A DNA stretch of 47,043 nucleotides from an uncultured Collinsella sp. (GCA_902478545.1 CABSLA010000012.1:1-47043), one strand, 5' to 3'; shown: positions 17,117 to 25,520, numbered from the stretch's first letter. A program made the numbers and translations. Notes: generated by a model not told the origin, from the letters alone.

Positions 17117-17611
17117 TTACTTTCCTTCCTTCGCGGGCTTGAAGTCATAGGTGGGCTTCAACTTGCACTTTTTAACATCGGAAAAATCGAGGGTGACGGA
17201 CTCGCCGTCCTCGAGCTCGAGGGTCACGTTCGTCTCGGTGGCGGCGGCAATCTTGCCGGCGTACTTGCGACGGCCCTCGGTTGCGGTAGAGGTGAGCTCG
17301 CAGTTCTCGCCCACAAAACGGGCAAAGTCACGCGGGCGGCGCAGCGGGCGCGCCATACCCGGGCTCGACACCTCGAGCGTATAGCTCGAAGAAATGGGAT
17401 CGAGCTCCTCAATCACATCGCCGACCCATTTGGTGTTGGCCGTGACGTCATTGAGCGACAGGCTCTGACCCTCGGCACCCTCGATACGCACACGCACGCA
17501 GGGGGCCTTGGTGGCACCCACGAGCTCAACATCGACGATGTCGATATCGTGCTGGGGAGCGACGGCCTCGAGCGCGTCGATGATCGCCTGCTCGGTCTTG
17601 GTCTTGACCAT
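17117..17611 (-). CDS. rimP: Ribosome maturation factor RimP
   Basis: Needed for 30S subunit maturation. The 164-residue protein has the two-domain RimP layout: an N-terminal alpha/beta domain with IDIVDVELVGA and RVRIEG, the central YTLEVSSPGMARPLRRPRDF signature, and a C-terminal Sm-like domain. The ATG at 17611 is chosen because a GGAGGTG site lies 6 bases upstream; the longer frame to 17791 runs back through the promoter and leader hairpin. It is the first gene of the rimP-nusA-infB operon. Confidence 0.94.
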   Translation of the reverse strand: MVKTKTEQAIIDALEAVAPQHDIDIVDVELVGATKAPCVRVRIEGAEGQSLSLNDVTANTKWVGDVIEELDPISSSYTLEVSSPGMARPLRRPRDFARFVGENCELTSTATEGRRKYAGKIAAATETNVTLELEDGESVTLDFSDVKKCKLKPTYDFKPAKEGK

Positions 17612-17631
17612 TGCGGCACCTCCATCCATAC

Positions 17632-17664
17632 AAAAAAGAAGCGGGGCCGAAACCCCACTTCTTT
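17632..17664 (-). terminator. Intrinsic terminator / attenuator in the rimP leader
   Basis: On the minus strand, stem AAAGAAG-U-GGGG pairs with CCCC-G-CUUCUUU around a UUCG-type tetraloop and is followed directly by six U (17633-17638). It lies between the promoter at 17690-17718 and the rimP ribosome binding site, so the operon must be read through it. Confidence 0.85.
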
Positions 17665-17689
17665 CAATTACAACTTCATTTGCAAGCAA

Positions 17690-17718
17690 ACTATACCAAT
17701 ACCTGCGCAAACGTGCAA
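17690..17718 (-). promoter_or_regulatory. Promoter of the rimP-nusA-infB operon
   Basis: TTGCAC (-35, 17713-17718) and TATAGT (-10, 17690-17695) on the minus strand with optimal 17-base spacing. Predicted transcription start is near 17683, giving a leader of about 70 bases. Confidence 0.8.
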
Positions 17719-17803
17719 CCACAACACAAACCCGCAGGTCAGCGTGAGCACAGGTTCTCCACAAGAAATGGATAATTGGGTGTTGTCGCAAGTATCCATA
17801 ACC

Positions 17804-17846
17804 AAAAAGAGGGGCGACTCCCTGTGGAATAGTCCCTCGCTTTTTA
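17804..17846 (-). terminator. Probable terminator after leuS
   Basis: On the minus strand GAGGG...CCCCTC forms a stem with an A-tract before it and TTTTT after it, about 20 bases past the leuS stop. The stem is imperfect, with a bulge. Confidence 0.65.
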
Positions 17847-17867
17847 TGTCAACTATGCGCGCAGCGC

Positions 17868-20444
17868 TTACTTGACCACCAGGTTAACCAGCTTGCCGGG
17901 CACGCAGATGGCCTTGACGACCGTCTTGCCCTCGAGCCACTTGGCAACGGCCTCCTCGGCGGCAGCCTGCATTTCCTCGTTGGAGGCATCGCGGGCCACG
18001 TCAATGCGGCCACGGACCTTGCCGAGTACCTGGACGACGATCTGCACCGTGTCCTCGATGGACTCGGCCAGGTCGAACTCGGGCCAGGCGGCGGTGTAGG
18101 CGTTGCCCTCGCAGCCGAGTGCCTCGTGCCACAGCTCGTCGGCCCAGAACGGGCAGATGGGGGCAAGGACGCTTACGATGTCCTTGGCCACGCCGTAGCA
18201 CAGGGCCTTGTCGCGGTCAGCGCCCTCGGTGGCGTTGAGGTAGGCGCTCGCCGCGTTGACGAGCTCCATGACGGCCGAGATCGCGGTGTTGAACTGGCCG
18301 CGGTCAAAGTCCTCGGTGCACTTGGCAATGGTGCGATGGCGCTCGCGGTAGAGCTTCATCGCGACCTCGTCGAGCGCGGACTTGTCAAAGGCAACGTTGG
18401 CGTCGCCGGACTGGACGAGCTGCCACACGATACGCCAGGCGCGCTTAATGAAGCGGTTAGCGCCCTCGACGGCCTTGGGATCCCAGTCGAAGTCCTTCTC
18501 GGGCGGGGCGATAAACAGGATCGCCAGACGCATGGTGTCGGCACCGTAGGGCTCGATGACCGAGCTCGGGGGCACGACATTGCCCTTGGACTTGGACATG
18601 GTGTCGCCGTTCTCGTCCTTGACCATGCCCTGGCACAGCAGGTTGGTGAAGGGCTCGTCAACGCTCAGCAGGCCCAGGTCGCGCAGCGCCTTGGTAAAGA
18701 AGCGGCTGTAGAGCAGGTGCAGAATGGCGTGCTCAATGCCACCGATATAGTTATCGACGGGCATCCAACGGTCTGCCGCCTCGCGGGAGAAGGGCAGCTC
18801 GGTGTTGTGCGGGTCGGTATAGCGCAGGTAATACCAGCTAGAGCAGGTGAAGGTGTCCATGGTATCGGTCTCGCGCTTAGCCGGGCAACCGCACACCGGG
18901 CAGGTGGTCTCGTAGAACTCCTTGCACTCGGCGAGGGTCTCGCCGGCACCCAGGTCCAGGTTCTCGGGCAGCGTCACCGGCAGCTGGTCCTCGGGCACGG
19001 GCACGATGCCGCAGTGCTCGCAGTGGATGGCCGGGATGGGGTTGCCCCAGTAGCGCTGGCGGCTGATGAGCCAGTCGCGCAGGCGGAACTCGACCTTGCG
19101 ACGGCCGCAGCCCATGGCCTCGAGGTCGGACACGATGGCAGCCTCGCCCTCGGAGTGCTTGCCGCCGCGCATGCCGGTGTACTTGCCGGACTGGACGAGC
19201 GTGCCCTCGGCAGCGTGGGCGCAATCCCAGTCGACGTTCTCGGCATGGAAGGTATCGATGGTCTCGCCACTAGCCTCGACGGCAGCACGATCGTCATCGT
19301 CCAGGATGATCGGCACAATAGGCAGGTCGTACTTGCGGGCAAACTCAAAGTCGCGCTGGTCGCCACAGGGAACGGCCATGACGGCGCCGGTGCCGTAGTC
19401 GGCAACGACATAGTCGGCAACCCACACGGGGACCTTCTCGCCGTTGACGGGGTTTACCACGTAGCGGCCGGTAAAGGCACCGTGCTTCTCGAGGGTGCCC
19501 TGGGCACGCTCGACGGCAGAGATATGCTTGGAGTCCTCGACGATCTTGGTGACGGCCTCCTCGTACTCCGTGCCCTCGACGAGCTCATGCAGGCCGGCGT
19601 ACTCGGGAGCCAGGACAAAGAAGGAAACACCGAAGAGTGTGTCGGCTCGCGTGGTGAAGACGGTGATCTTGCCCTCATCGCCCTCGATGGGATCGCCATC
19701 CTGGTCGCACAGGGTAAAGTCGACCTCGGCGCCCTCGGAGCGGCCGATCCAGTTGGCCTGCATCTGCTTGACGCGCTCGGGCCAGCCGGGGAGCTTCTCT
19801 AGATCGTCGAGCAGCTCCTGGGAGTACTCGGTAATCTTGAAGTACCACTGCTCCAGGTCGCGCTTCTCGGGTTCGGTGCCGCAGCGCCAGCACTTGCCCT
19901 CGGTGACCTGCTCGTTGGCCAAAACGGTCTTGCAAGTGGGGCACCAGTTGACCGGGTTCTTCTTACGGTAGACCAGGCCCTTTTCCCACAGCTTCTCAAA
20001 GATCCACTGACCCCAACGGTAGTAGTCGGGGCTGCAGGTCTTGACCATGCGATCCAGATCGTAGGAAAAGCCCATGCGCTTCATCGTGGCGAGCGCCTGG
20101 TCCATGTTCTTATACGTCCAGGCGGCAGCCTGCGTGTTGTGCTTGATGGCGGCGTTCTCGGCGGGCAGGCCAAAGGCATCGAAGCCGATGGGATGCAGCA
20201 CGTCGTAGCCGCGCATGCGGGCCTGACGGGCCATGGCATCGCCGATAGTATAGTTGCGCGCGTGGCCCATGTGCAGGTCGCCCGACGGATACGGGAACAT
20301 CTCGAGCACGTACTTCTTGGGCTTGCTGGCGTCGGTGTCGACCGCGAAGAGGTTGGAGTCCTCCCAGGCCTTCATCCACCGGGACTCAATGGCCTGCGCG
20401 TCGTAGACAGGGATCTCATCCTTATGATCTGTGCAATCGCACAT
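17868..20444 (-). CDS. leuS: Leucyl-tRNA synthetase
   Basis: Charges tRNA-Leu with leucine. The 858-residue protein has the HIGH-type motif PYPSGDLHMGH (HMGH at 58-61), a zinc-ribbon-like pair WCPTCKTVL and CWRCG, a large editing domain with GTGAVMAVPCGDQRD, and the KMSKS-type loop TMSKSKGN in the C-terminal half, followed by an anticodon-binding domain. The ATG at 20444 has an AAAGGAG site 7 bases upstream. A longer frame to 20570 runs into a palindromic element and is rejected. No T-box leader (no AGGGTGG-type sequence) was found upstream. Confidence 0.97.
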   Translation of the reverse strand: MCDCTDHKDEIPVYDAQAIESRWMKAWEDSNLFAVDTDASKPKKYVLEMFPYPSGDLHMGHARNYTIGDAMARQARMRGYDVLHPIGFDAFGLPAENAAIKHNTQAAAWTYKNMDQALATMKRMGFSYDLDRMVKTCSPDYYRWGQWIFEKLWEKGLVYRKKNPVNWCPTCKTVLANEQVTEGKCWRCGTEPEKRDLEQWYFKITEYSQELLDDLEKLPGWPERVKQMQANWIGRSEGAEVDFTLCDQDGDPIEGDEGKITVFTTRADTLFGVSFFVLAPEYAGLHELVEGTEYEEAVTKIVEDSKHISAVERAQGTLEKHGAFTGRYVVNPVNGEKVPVWVADYVVADYGTGAVMAVPCGDQRDFEFARKYDLPIVPIILDDDDRAAVEASGETIDTFHAENVDWDCAHAAEGTLVQSGKYTGMRGGKHSEGEAAIVSDLEAMGCGRRKVEFRLRDWLISRQRYWGNPIPAIHCEHCGIVPVPEDQLPVTLPENLDLGAGETLAECKEFYETTCPVCGCPAKRETDTMDTFTCSSWYYLRYTDPHNTELPFSREAADRWMPVDNYIGGIEHAILHLLYSRFFTKALRDLGLLSVDEPFTNLLCQGMVKDENGDTMSKSKGNVVPPSSVIEPYGADTMRLAILFIAPPEKDFDWDPKAVEGANRFIKRAWRIVWQLVQSGDANVAFDKSALDEVAMKLYRERHRTIAKCTEDFDRGQFNTAISAVMELVNAASAYLNATEGADRDKALCYGVAKDIVSVLAPICPFWADELWHEALGCEGNAYTAAWPEFDLAESIEDTVQIVVQVLGKVRGRIDVARDASNEEMQAAAEEAVAKWLEGKTVVKAICVPGKLVNLVVK

Positions 20445-20471
20445 ATCAGCTCCTTTGTTAGCTGGGTTGGG

Positions 20472-20587
20472 GCGGGGCGTTCTTACCTTTACTCGCTGCT
20501 GCGGACAGTCCTGCTCGCACGAAGAGCACATTAAGTGCTCTTCGGCTCGTGCGGAACTTGCAGCGAGCAAAGGTAAGAACGCCCCGC
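20472..20587. repeat. Long imperfect palindromic element upstream of leuS
   Basis: Outer arms 20472-20499 and 20560-20587 pair over 28 bases with one mismatch. A separate inner palindrome CGAAGAGCAC-ATTAA-GTGCTCTTCG lies at 20520-20544. The whole would form a cruciform about 116 bases long in the leuS leader region. It could be a MITE-like element or a regulatory RNA structure. Confidence 0.75.
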
Positions 20588-20623
20588 CACATCGTTAACT
20601 CGCATGATGATAGCAAATACGAC

Positions 20624-20658
20624 AAGCGAGATGCCTGCGACTTGCAGGCATCTCGCTT
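20624..20658. terminator. Probable terminator between guaB and leuS
   Basis: A perfect 15-bp stem (20624-20638 and 20644-20658) with a 5-base loop, about 50 bases past the guaB stop. The T-rich flank is better on the plus strand; on the minus strand it is followed by GTCGTATTT. Confidence 0.65.
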
Positions 20659-20706
20659 TATCTAAATAACGTGGTTGATACTCAACCTTTATGTGCAGCT
20701 CTTATC

Positions 20707-22218
20707 TTAGCGGTAGGACACAGACTGCTGAGAGTCTTTCACGACAACGTCGTGGGCGCCGCCTTCGACGATGGAGGTGGAGCTGACCAGGGTCAGGCGT
20801 GCCTTTTCCTGGAGCTCGGGGATCGAGAGGGCACCGCAGTTGCACATCGTGGACTTGACCTTATAGAGCGTGCCGCCCACGCCGTCCTTGAGGGAACCGG
20901 CGTAGGGAACGTAGGAGTCGACGCCCTCGACGAAGCTGAGCTTCGCGGCGCCGCCCAGGTCGTAACGCTGCCAGTTGCGGGCACGTGCAGAACCCTCGCC
21001 CCAGTACTCCTTCATGTACTGACCGTTCACGTTGACGCGCTCGGTCGGGCTCTCATCGAAGCGAGCAAAGTAGCGGCCCAGCATCATAAAGTCGGCACCC
21101 ATGGCAAGGGCGAGCGTCATGTGGTAGTCGTAGACGATACCGCCGTCGGAGCACACGGGCACGTAGACGCCGGTCTCTTCGTAGTACTCGTCACGAGCGC
21201 GGCAGACGTCGATCAGCGCGGTGGCCTGGCCACGGCCAATACCCTTGGTCTCGCGGGTGATGCAGATGGAGCCACCGCCGATACCGACCTTGATGAAGTC
21301 GGCACCGCAGTCTGCCAGGAAGCGGAAGCCCTCGGCGTCGACGACGTTACCGGCACCGACCTTGACGTCCTCGCCGTAGTTGGCGCGAATCCACTCGATG
21401 GTGCGCTTCTGCCACTCGCTGAAGCCCTCGGAAGAGTCGATGCATAGGACATCGGCGCCAGCCTCGATGAGCAGCGGCACGCGCTCGGCATAGTCGCGGG
21501 TGTTAATACCGGCGCCGACCATATAGCGCTTGTCGTTATCGAGCAGCTCGTTGGGATTGGTCTTGTGGCTGTCGTAGTCCTTGCGGAAGACGATGCCCAT
21601 GAGGTGATCGTTGTCGTCGACAATGGGCAGAGCGTTGAGCTTGTTGTCCCAGATGACGTCGTTGGCAACCTTGAGGCTGATGTTCTTGTCGCCCACGATG
21701 AGCTGCTCGCGCGGGGTCATGAACTCGGAGACCTTCTTCTGGTGGTCATCGCGGCTGGGGCGATAGTCACGGCTGGTGACGATGCCCAGGAGCTTGCCCT
21801 TGGGAGTGCCATCGTCGGTGACCGGCATGGTGGAGTGGCCGGTCTTCTCCTTGAGCTCGATGACCTGCTCCATGGTCATGTCGGGGGTCAGCGTGGAATC
21901 GGACTGAACGAAACCAGCCTTGTGATCCTTAACGGCCTTAACCATAGCAGCCTCGGACTCAGGGGTCTGAGAACCGTAAATGAAGGACAGGCCACCCTCG
22001 GTAGCGAGCGCGACACCCATGTCGACGCCCGAGACGGACTGCATAATGGCGGAAACCATGGGGATGTTCAGGGTGATTGCCGGCTTCTCACCGCGCTTGA
22101 AGCGGGTTAGCGGCGTCTTAAGAGAGACGTTGTTGGGGATGCACTGCGAGGACGAATAGCCAGGGACCAGCAGATACTCCGAAAACGTGTGGGACTCACC
22201 GGGAAAGAACGTAGCCAT
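20707..22218 (-). CDS. guaB: IMP dehydrogenase
   Basis: Oxidises IMP to XMP with NAD, the committed step of guanine nucleotide synthesis. The 503-residue protein has the TIM-barrel core interrupted by a CBS-domain pair (about 95-225; KLLGIVTSRDY and HLMGIVFRKDY). The catalytic loop GIGGGSICITRETKGIG supplies the active-site Cys. SDGGIVYDYHMTLALAMGAD is the phosphate-binding segment, and the flap carries the RYDLGG-containing region. The start has a clean AAAGGAG site. The leader contains a short GCCCAA/TTGGGC hairpin (22269-22282) of unknown role. Confidence 0.95.
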   Translation of the reverse strand: MATFFPGESHTFSEYLLVPGYSSSQCIPNNVSLKTPLTRFKRGEKPAITLNIPMVSAIMQSVSGVDMGVALATEGGLSFIYGSQTPESEAAMVKAVKDHKAGFVQSDSTLTPDMTMEQVIELKEKTGHSTMPVTDDGTPKGKLLGIVTSRDYRPSRDDHQKKVSEFMTPREQLIVGDKNISLKVANDVIWDNKLNALPIVDDNDHLMGIVFRKDYDSHKTNPNELLDNDKRYMVGAGINTRDYAERVPLLIEAGADVLCIDSSEGFSEWQKRTIEWIRANYGEDVKVGAGNVVDAEGFRFLADCGADFIKVGIGGGSICITRETKGIGRGQATALIDVCRARDEYYEETGVYVPVCSDGGIVYDYHMTLALAMGADFMMLGRYFARFDESPTERVNVNGQYMKEYWGEGSARARNWQRYDLGGAAKLSFVEGVDSYVPYAGSLKDGVGGTLYKVKSTMCNCGALSIPELQEKARLTLVSSTSIVEGGAHDVVVKDSQQSVSYR

Positions 22219-22371
22219 GTTTCTCCTTTTTCCATGCGACCGGTCGGCTGCAGGCCTCGTAGGACCCAGCCCAACCTTGGGCGCCCAATACTGGGGAAGT
22301 ATCTTAACGCACTTTGACTGCTACAATGCATGATTTAAGAAGAGCACACGAGGGTTTGACGCAGGCTTTGC

Positions 22372-22386
22372 GTTTGCCCAGCAAAC
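22372..22386. promoter_or_regulatory. Small palindrome upstream of the ModE-like gene, possible operator
   Basis: GTTTGC and GCAAAC arms are perfect around CCA, ending 16 bases before the GTG start. Its position suggests autoregulation; nothing else supports this. Confidence 0.35.
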
Positions 22387-22402
22387 ACTTTAGCGGAGAG
22401 AC

Positions 22403-22756
22403 GTGGAGCGTATGAAGTACAAGACGACGGCAAAGTTGGTCATTCAAGCGTGCGACAAAGACCTGCCGGGCGTGTTTGGTCATGGCTGCGTCTTGCTGCT
22501 GCAGGGTATTGCCCGGGAGCACTCGCTCAACCGCGCCGCCAAAAGCATGGGCATGGCGTATTCCAAGGCATGGCGCATCGTAAACGAGGCCGAAGGCCAG
22601 CTGGGCTGCAAGCTCATCGAGCGCGACGGCGCCCGCGGATCCACGCTCACCCCCGCCGGCGAGCGAGCCATAGCGGTCTACGAGGAGCTGCAGGCCGACA
22701 TAAACAAGGTCATTGCCACCAAAGCCAACGACCTCATCGCCAGCATCAAAGAGTAG
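22403..22756 (+). CDS. ModE/LysR-type winged-helix DNA-binding protein
   Basis: Stand-alone winged-helix protein of 117 residues like the N-terminal DNA-binding domain of molybdate regulator ModE. The HTH reads LQGIAREHSLNRAAKSMGMA, followed by YSKAWRIVNEAEGQLGCKLIER and a wing with GSTLTPAGERAI. There is no C-terminal ligand (TOBE) domain, so the effector is unknown. The GTG at 22403 or the ATG at 22412 could start it; both have imperfectly spaced GGAG sites. It is divergent from guaB and is the only plus-strand gene in this half of the window. A GTTTGC-CCA-GCAAAC palindrome (22372-22386) just upstream could be its operator. Confidence 0.8.
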   Translation: MERMKYKTTAKLVIQACDKDLPGVFGHGCVLLLQGIAREHSLNRAAKSMGMAYSKAWRIVNEAEGQLGCKLIERDGARGSTLTPAGERAIAVYEELQADINKVIATKANDLIASIKE

Positions 22757-22796
22757 CCAATTTGGGACGGGGCTTTATAGCTGCACAACCCCTTCT

Positions 22797-22871
22797 CATA
22801 AGTTGCGGTGAAATAGGGACTGTTTATGCCGATAAAGCCGTAAATCAATCCCTATTTCACCGCAACTTATG
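22797..22871. repeat. Inverted repeat element with perfect 23-bp arms
   Basis: Arms 22797-22819 and 22849-22871 are perfect inverted copies and flank a 29-base core with its own mini-hairpin (TTTAT-GCCG-ATAAA). It lies between two convergent genes. It is built like the element at 5990-6045 but differs in sequence. Confidence 0.85.
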
Positions 22872-22889
22872 GAGTTGAGGATGATTTAG

Positions 22890-23900
22890 CTAGTTGCGAA
22901 GGGCGTTGTCTAGGGTTGACGCTACAACCAGTGGGTTGTCGGTGCCGGCGAAGAGGCGGATGGTGCTCCCCTGCTTGCCGCGCGGGGCCGAAAGGCGCGT
23001 CGTTGCGCCGCCGGCGGGCGATGTACGAAACTCCCCCGGCAAAGCGTCGAACAGCTCTCCCGCGCTACGCTCAATAAGGTCAAATTCAACTACCGGGCCA
23101 AAGCCGTGCTCGAGGATTCCCGTCGCAACCGCATGGTCGGGATGCGAGCTCAGCCCGGGATAGCGCACGTTGCGCACCATCTCGTTGGCGGCCAGATACT
23201 CGGCCAGCGCACGGGCGCGATCGAAATGCGCCTGCATGCGGGCGTCGAGCGAGGAAAGCCCCCGCTCCAGCACATCGGCCTCCTCGGTAGAAAGGTCGAG
23301 TGCCAAAGCAACGCAGCCTGCAAACAACGCGTGCGCGCACTCAGCCGCGGCATCCACACGATGGCGCTTGAGCTGCGAGCGCACCACCGAAGCGGCAACG
23401 AGCTTGCGCGGTGCCTTACCAGCACACACGCGGTCAAGCGCCTCGAGCGACAGCACGGCACCCAGCCGCAGCGGATCGCAGCCAAAAGCCGACGCCACGG
23501 TGTTGTCAACAACCAACAGCGCATGGGCCTCACGCGCCGCCCGGCCCAGCGTACGAAGATCGGGCACGCGAAGACCAAACCCGCCGATGGAGTTGACAAA
23601 CCACCACAGGTGCGGCCCCTCAGCATCAAGCAAAGCATCAAAGTTCTCGGACGCGGCGGTAAACGCCGCAACCGACGGCTCCCCCACCAGCACAACGTCG
23701 CAGGCATCAAAGCCGTGCGCAAACGCATCGGCAAAGTCGTCCGCAAAGGCCAACAGGTGGTCACCGGGACGCACAATCCCCAGCTGCGACAGCGCCGCCG
23801 GCACATGCGGGGCCGCAACAAGACGCGCCTCGCGCGCACTGGACCTCAAAGCCCAGGCCTCTTCTAGCTGCTGTACATCCACGCGGCACCGTCCCTTCAT
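22890..23900 (-). CDS. Degenerate Cys/Met-metabolism-family PLP-dependent enzyme homologue
   Basis: Related to the cystathionine gamma-synthase / methionine gamma-lyase family. The C-terminal half fits well: RVPDLRTLGRAAREAHALLVVDNT (given here as two runs, RVPDLRTLGRAA and VVDNT), then GLSSLDARMQAHFDRARALAEYL and VRNVRYPGLSSHPDH. However, the product is only about 336 residues against about 380-400. Where the family has its SATK lysine that binds PLP, this protein reads SLEALDRVCAGK, so the usual Schiff-base lysine is not in its normal context. It may be inactive, have changed chemistry, or use the nearby lysine. The ATG at 23900 directly follows the T-run of a terminator; a GTG at 23882 is an alternative start. 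Confidence 0.7.
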   Translation of the reverse strand: MKGRCRVDVQQLEEAWALRSSAREARLVAAPHVPAALSQLGIVRPGDHLLAFADDFADAFAHGFDACDVVLVGEPSVAAFTAASENFDALLDAEGPHLWWFVNSIGGFGLRVPDLRTLGRAAREAHALLVVDNTVASAFGCDPLRLGAVLSLEALDRVCAGKAPRKLVAASVVRSQLKRHRVDAAAECAHALFAGCVALALDLSTEEADVLERGLSSLDARMQAHFDRARALAEYLAANEMVRNVRYPGLSSHPDHAVATGILEHGFGPVVEFDLIERSAGELFDALPGEFRTSPAGGATTRLSAPRGKQGSTIRLFAGTDNPLVVASTLDNALRN

Positions 23901-23904
23901 AAGC

Positions 23905-23942
23905 AAAAACCCACGATGCGGGTGTTCCCCGCATCGTGGGCA
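23905..23942 (-). terminator. Terminator after the GH32 gene
   Basis: CCCACGATGCGGG/CCCGCATCGTGGG stem followed on the minus strand by TTTTT, about 40 bases past the GH32 stop. The T-run abuts the start of the next gene. Confidence 0.85.
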
Positions 23943-23978
23943 ACGGCTGCAGTATAGCGCCGATAGACGACCAATCGC

Positions 23979-25520
23979 CTAGATGTTGAGCGTGTGATAG
24001 GTCACGTTCGCGCCTGGAGCGTCAACGGTCACGCCATAGGCCTCGGGATAGATGCGCGTCGAAAACACGAGTGCGCCATCGTTCACAAACACCTCGACCG
24101 ACGAAACATCGCCAACAATGCGCACGTTACGAACCTCGTCGACGGGCTCCCAACGCACGGTGCGACCGCAGCCGGCAGAAGCGCGGCTCTCATCGGTAAA
24201 TCGCATCTCAAAGCGCGCGGGCAGTTCGCCCTCGGCAGGCATAAACGACAGCCTTAGCTCGCCATCAACGGTTGTGGTAAACGCGCCGTCGACACCGTCG
24301 ACAACAACGTCAAAGCAGGTATCGCCGGCAACCTCCAACGAGCCCTCCCCCACACGCACCGAGGCATAATGGCGCTCGATCTCGCGCGTCGGCTGCTGCA
24401 GCACCACGCCGCCGTCACCGGCTGTAAGCTCACGCGGCACCGTCATGCAGTGCTGCCAGCCGCACACCACGGTGGGTGCGTTGCCATAGGTCGGCTCATC
24501 GGGCATGCCCATCCAGCCGATCAGAATGTGGCGACCATCCTCGGCCGTGAACTCCTGCGGAGCATAGAAGTCAAAACCGGCGTCCCACAGGCGGAACTCG
24601 CCCAGCTCATAAGCATCCTTGCCACCTGTAATGTCGCCCGTTACAGGCATGTAGCCAGCAGCATATACGTTGCCGCGGTCCCAACGACCGCCCTCAAGCC
24701 CCTGAGGAGAGAAGGACAGGAACTTCACCAGCACACCGTCATCGGCCTTAAGCTCAAGATATCCCGGGCACTCCCACATAAAGCCAAAACGCTCGGGCGT
24801 AAACACACGGCTCTCGAGCTCCCAGCTCAGCATATCGGCCGAGCCATACACCAGGATCTCGCCCACATCGCGACCGGCGCCCTCGCCGTGCATGGCGCAA
24901 AATCGACTATCGACATGCGGCCCATCCACGCGACGACGCGCGCCCAGCACCATGTGATAACGCCCGTCCGCGTCACGCCACACCTTGGGGTCGCGCACGT
25001 GGCAGGTCAAATCCTCGGGATAATCCTCGGACGTCAGCACCACGCGCTTTTGGCTGAACTCCCGACCGGCAAGGCCATCAACGCTCTCGACATAAACAGT
25101 ATCGGCGCGGCGGCCGGTATTGACGTAGTCGTACGTGCCGTCTGCATCGGAAAGCTTAACGTTACCCGTGTACAGTACGCGAATGTGGCCGTCCTCGGCA
25201 AGCGCGGAGCCCGAATACACACCGTGGCAATCGAACGGCTCGTCGGGCAGCAGCGGGGCGCCAACGTAGTCCCACGTCATAAGATCGCGACTCGTCGCAT
25301 GACCCCAGACCTTAACGCCGCCCTCGACATCAAAGGGCGCATATTGAAAATAGGCATGGAACACCCCGCCCGCCTGGCAAAGACCGTTGGGGTCGTTGAG
25401 CCAGCCCGCCGGCGGCATAATATGGAAGCGCTGGTCATACGCGCCATGACCGCACTCAGAGGCGGCAGCGTCAACAGCGGCAACCAGCTTTGCAAGATCG
25501 CGACCAAGTGCATTAGACAT
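23979..25520 (-). CDS. scrB: GH32 sucrose-6-phosphate hydrolase / invertase
   Basis: Hydrolyses beta-fructosides; beside a sucrose-type PTS it most likely splits sucrose 6-phosphate into glucose 6-phosphate and fructose. The 513-residue protein shows the GH32 triad: WLNDPNG (nucleophile Asp43), HVRDPKVW (RDP motif) and MWECPGYLEL (acid/base Glu). The C-terminal beta-sandwich module is present. There is no signal peptide, which fits an intracellular phosphorylated substrate. It follows the PTS gene by 107 bases, where a GCCCGCG/CGCGGGC hairpin (25583-25607) may temper read-through. Confidence 0.92.
   Translation of the reverse strand: MSNALGRDLAKLVAAVDAAASECGHGAYDQRFHIMPPAGWLNDPNGLCQAGGVFHAYFQYAPFDVEGGVKVWGHATSRDLMTWDYVGAPLLPDEPFDCHGVYSGSALAEDGHIRVLYTGNVKLSDADGTYDYVNTGRRADTVYVESVDGLAGREFSQKRVVLTSEDYPEDLTCHVRDPKVWRDADGRYHMVLGARRRVDGPHVDSRFCAMHGEGAGRDVGEILVYGSADMLSWELESRVFTPERFGFMWECPGYLELKADDGVLVKFLSFSPQGLEGGRWDRGNVYAAGYMPVTGDITGGKDAYELGEFRLWDAGFDFYAPQEFTAEDGRHILIGWMGMPDEPTYGNAPTVVCGWQHCMTVPRELTAGDGGVVLQQPTREIERHYASVRVGEGSLEVAGDTCFDVVVDGVDGAFTTTVDGELRLSFMPAEGELPARFEMRFTDESRASAGCGRTVRWEPVDEVRNVRIVGDVSSVEVFVNDGALVFSTRIYPEAYGVTVDAPGANVTYHTLNI

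Noticed and set aside
18126..19802. 558-residue open frame on the plus strand over leuS
   Set aside because: Antisense shadow of leuS; no ribosome binding site or domain signal.
20445..20706. T-box riboswitch upstream of leuS
   Set aside because: No AGGGTGG-type T-box sequence or specifier-loop layout is present; the structure is a symmetrical palindrome.
22300..22345. Promoter made of TTGACT and TACAAT before the ModE-like gene
   Set aside because: The two boxes are only 2 bases apart and cannot work together; no other well-spaced pair was found.
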